From: an uncultured Mucilaginibacter sp.
Lineage (GTDB): Bacteria; Bacteroidota; Bacteroidia; Sphingobacteriales; Sphingobacteriaceae
Assembly: GCA_903885865.1 (NCBI GenBank)
Contig: CAISKH010000264.1
Location: 1-28,585 of the forward strand
DNA length: 28,585 bases
Reading direction: 5' to 3'
In this document: piece by piece, positions 28,583 through 28,585 of the stretch
Layout of the letters: each line of letters opens with the position of its first letter
Position numbering within the stretch: position 1 is the stretch's first letter
Notes under the pieces: generated by a model
What the model was told of the DNA's origin: nothing
The model's database searches: none
What the model saw: the letters and a program-made list of their open reading frames with translations, nothing else
Program-made: the position numbers and the translations under genes

Positions 28583-28585
28583 ATG
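28583..28585 (+). CDS. Start codon of a gene cut by the right edge
   Basis: The window ends on an ATG placed correctly after the AAGGAG site, so a further rightward gene begins here. Nothing of the product is visible. Confidence 0.5.

Overview
This window looks like the replication edge, a regulatory and cargo region, and most of the virion gene block of a P22-like podovirus, either a prophage or a phage-plasmid. The host is probably a gammaproteobacterium of the Legionella or Legionellales type. That host call is inference: it rests on AT-rich DNA, a CsrA paralogue of the kind known on Legionella mobile elements, an ankyrin/coiled-coil protein and a multi-membrane protein that resemble secreted effectors, and a two-component pair of the hybrid-kinase style. 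I see no integrase, lysis cassette, recognisable repressor, tRNA, CRISPR array or insertion sequence. The phage genome therefore continues beyond both edges: a gene tail runs in from the left, and a start codon with a strong ribosome binding site sits at the last three bases.

Layout. (1) 1-518: the end of a truncated gene, then about 400 bases of structured non-coding DNA with a terminator. (2) 519-1430: a winged-helix replication-initiator-like gene with three 22-bp GC-rich repeats inside it and AT-rich DNA directly downstream, the arrangement of the lambda origin inside gene O. (3) 1539-2866, leftward: small genes, including two too short for usual gene calling, and a full-length csrA followed by a strong terminator. 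(4) 2900-3044: divergent promoters embedded in three direct repeats spaced exactly 22 bp. (5) 3045-3934, rightward: a zinc-ribbon protein, the small terminase subunit and a one-helix membrane protein. (6) 4103-8098, leftward cargo: a receiver-only response regulator, a soluble PAS histidine kinase, a multi-membrane protein, and a probable tRNA-dependent cyclodipeptide synthase. (7) 8270-9730, rightward: two coiled-coil proteins, one with ankyrin repeats. (8) 9759-28543: large terminase, portal, small proteins, scaffold, coat, gp4-like and gp10-like tail-completion proteins, probable ejection proteins, and a modular set of tail-fibre genes ending in a glycine-rich receptor-binding tip.

The most interesting feature crosses these regions. 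The phage encodes its own CsrA, an RNA-binding protein that recognises GGA displayed in small hairpin loops. Many leaders here place the GGA of the ribosome binding site in the loop of a short perfect hairpin. They include the response regulator, the gp4-like gene, an ejection gene, two fibre-region genes and the gene starting at the right edge. The cyclodipeptide synthase leader has an 8-bp hairpin with GGA in a six-base loop. Together with the two-component pair, this suggests a phage-borne copy of the two-component/CsrA circuit that controls life-cycle switching in Legionella, used to time phage cargo and late genes. This is an inference from sequence patterns; it needs a shuffling test, homology searches and binding experiments.
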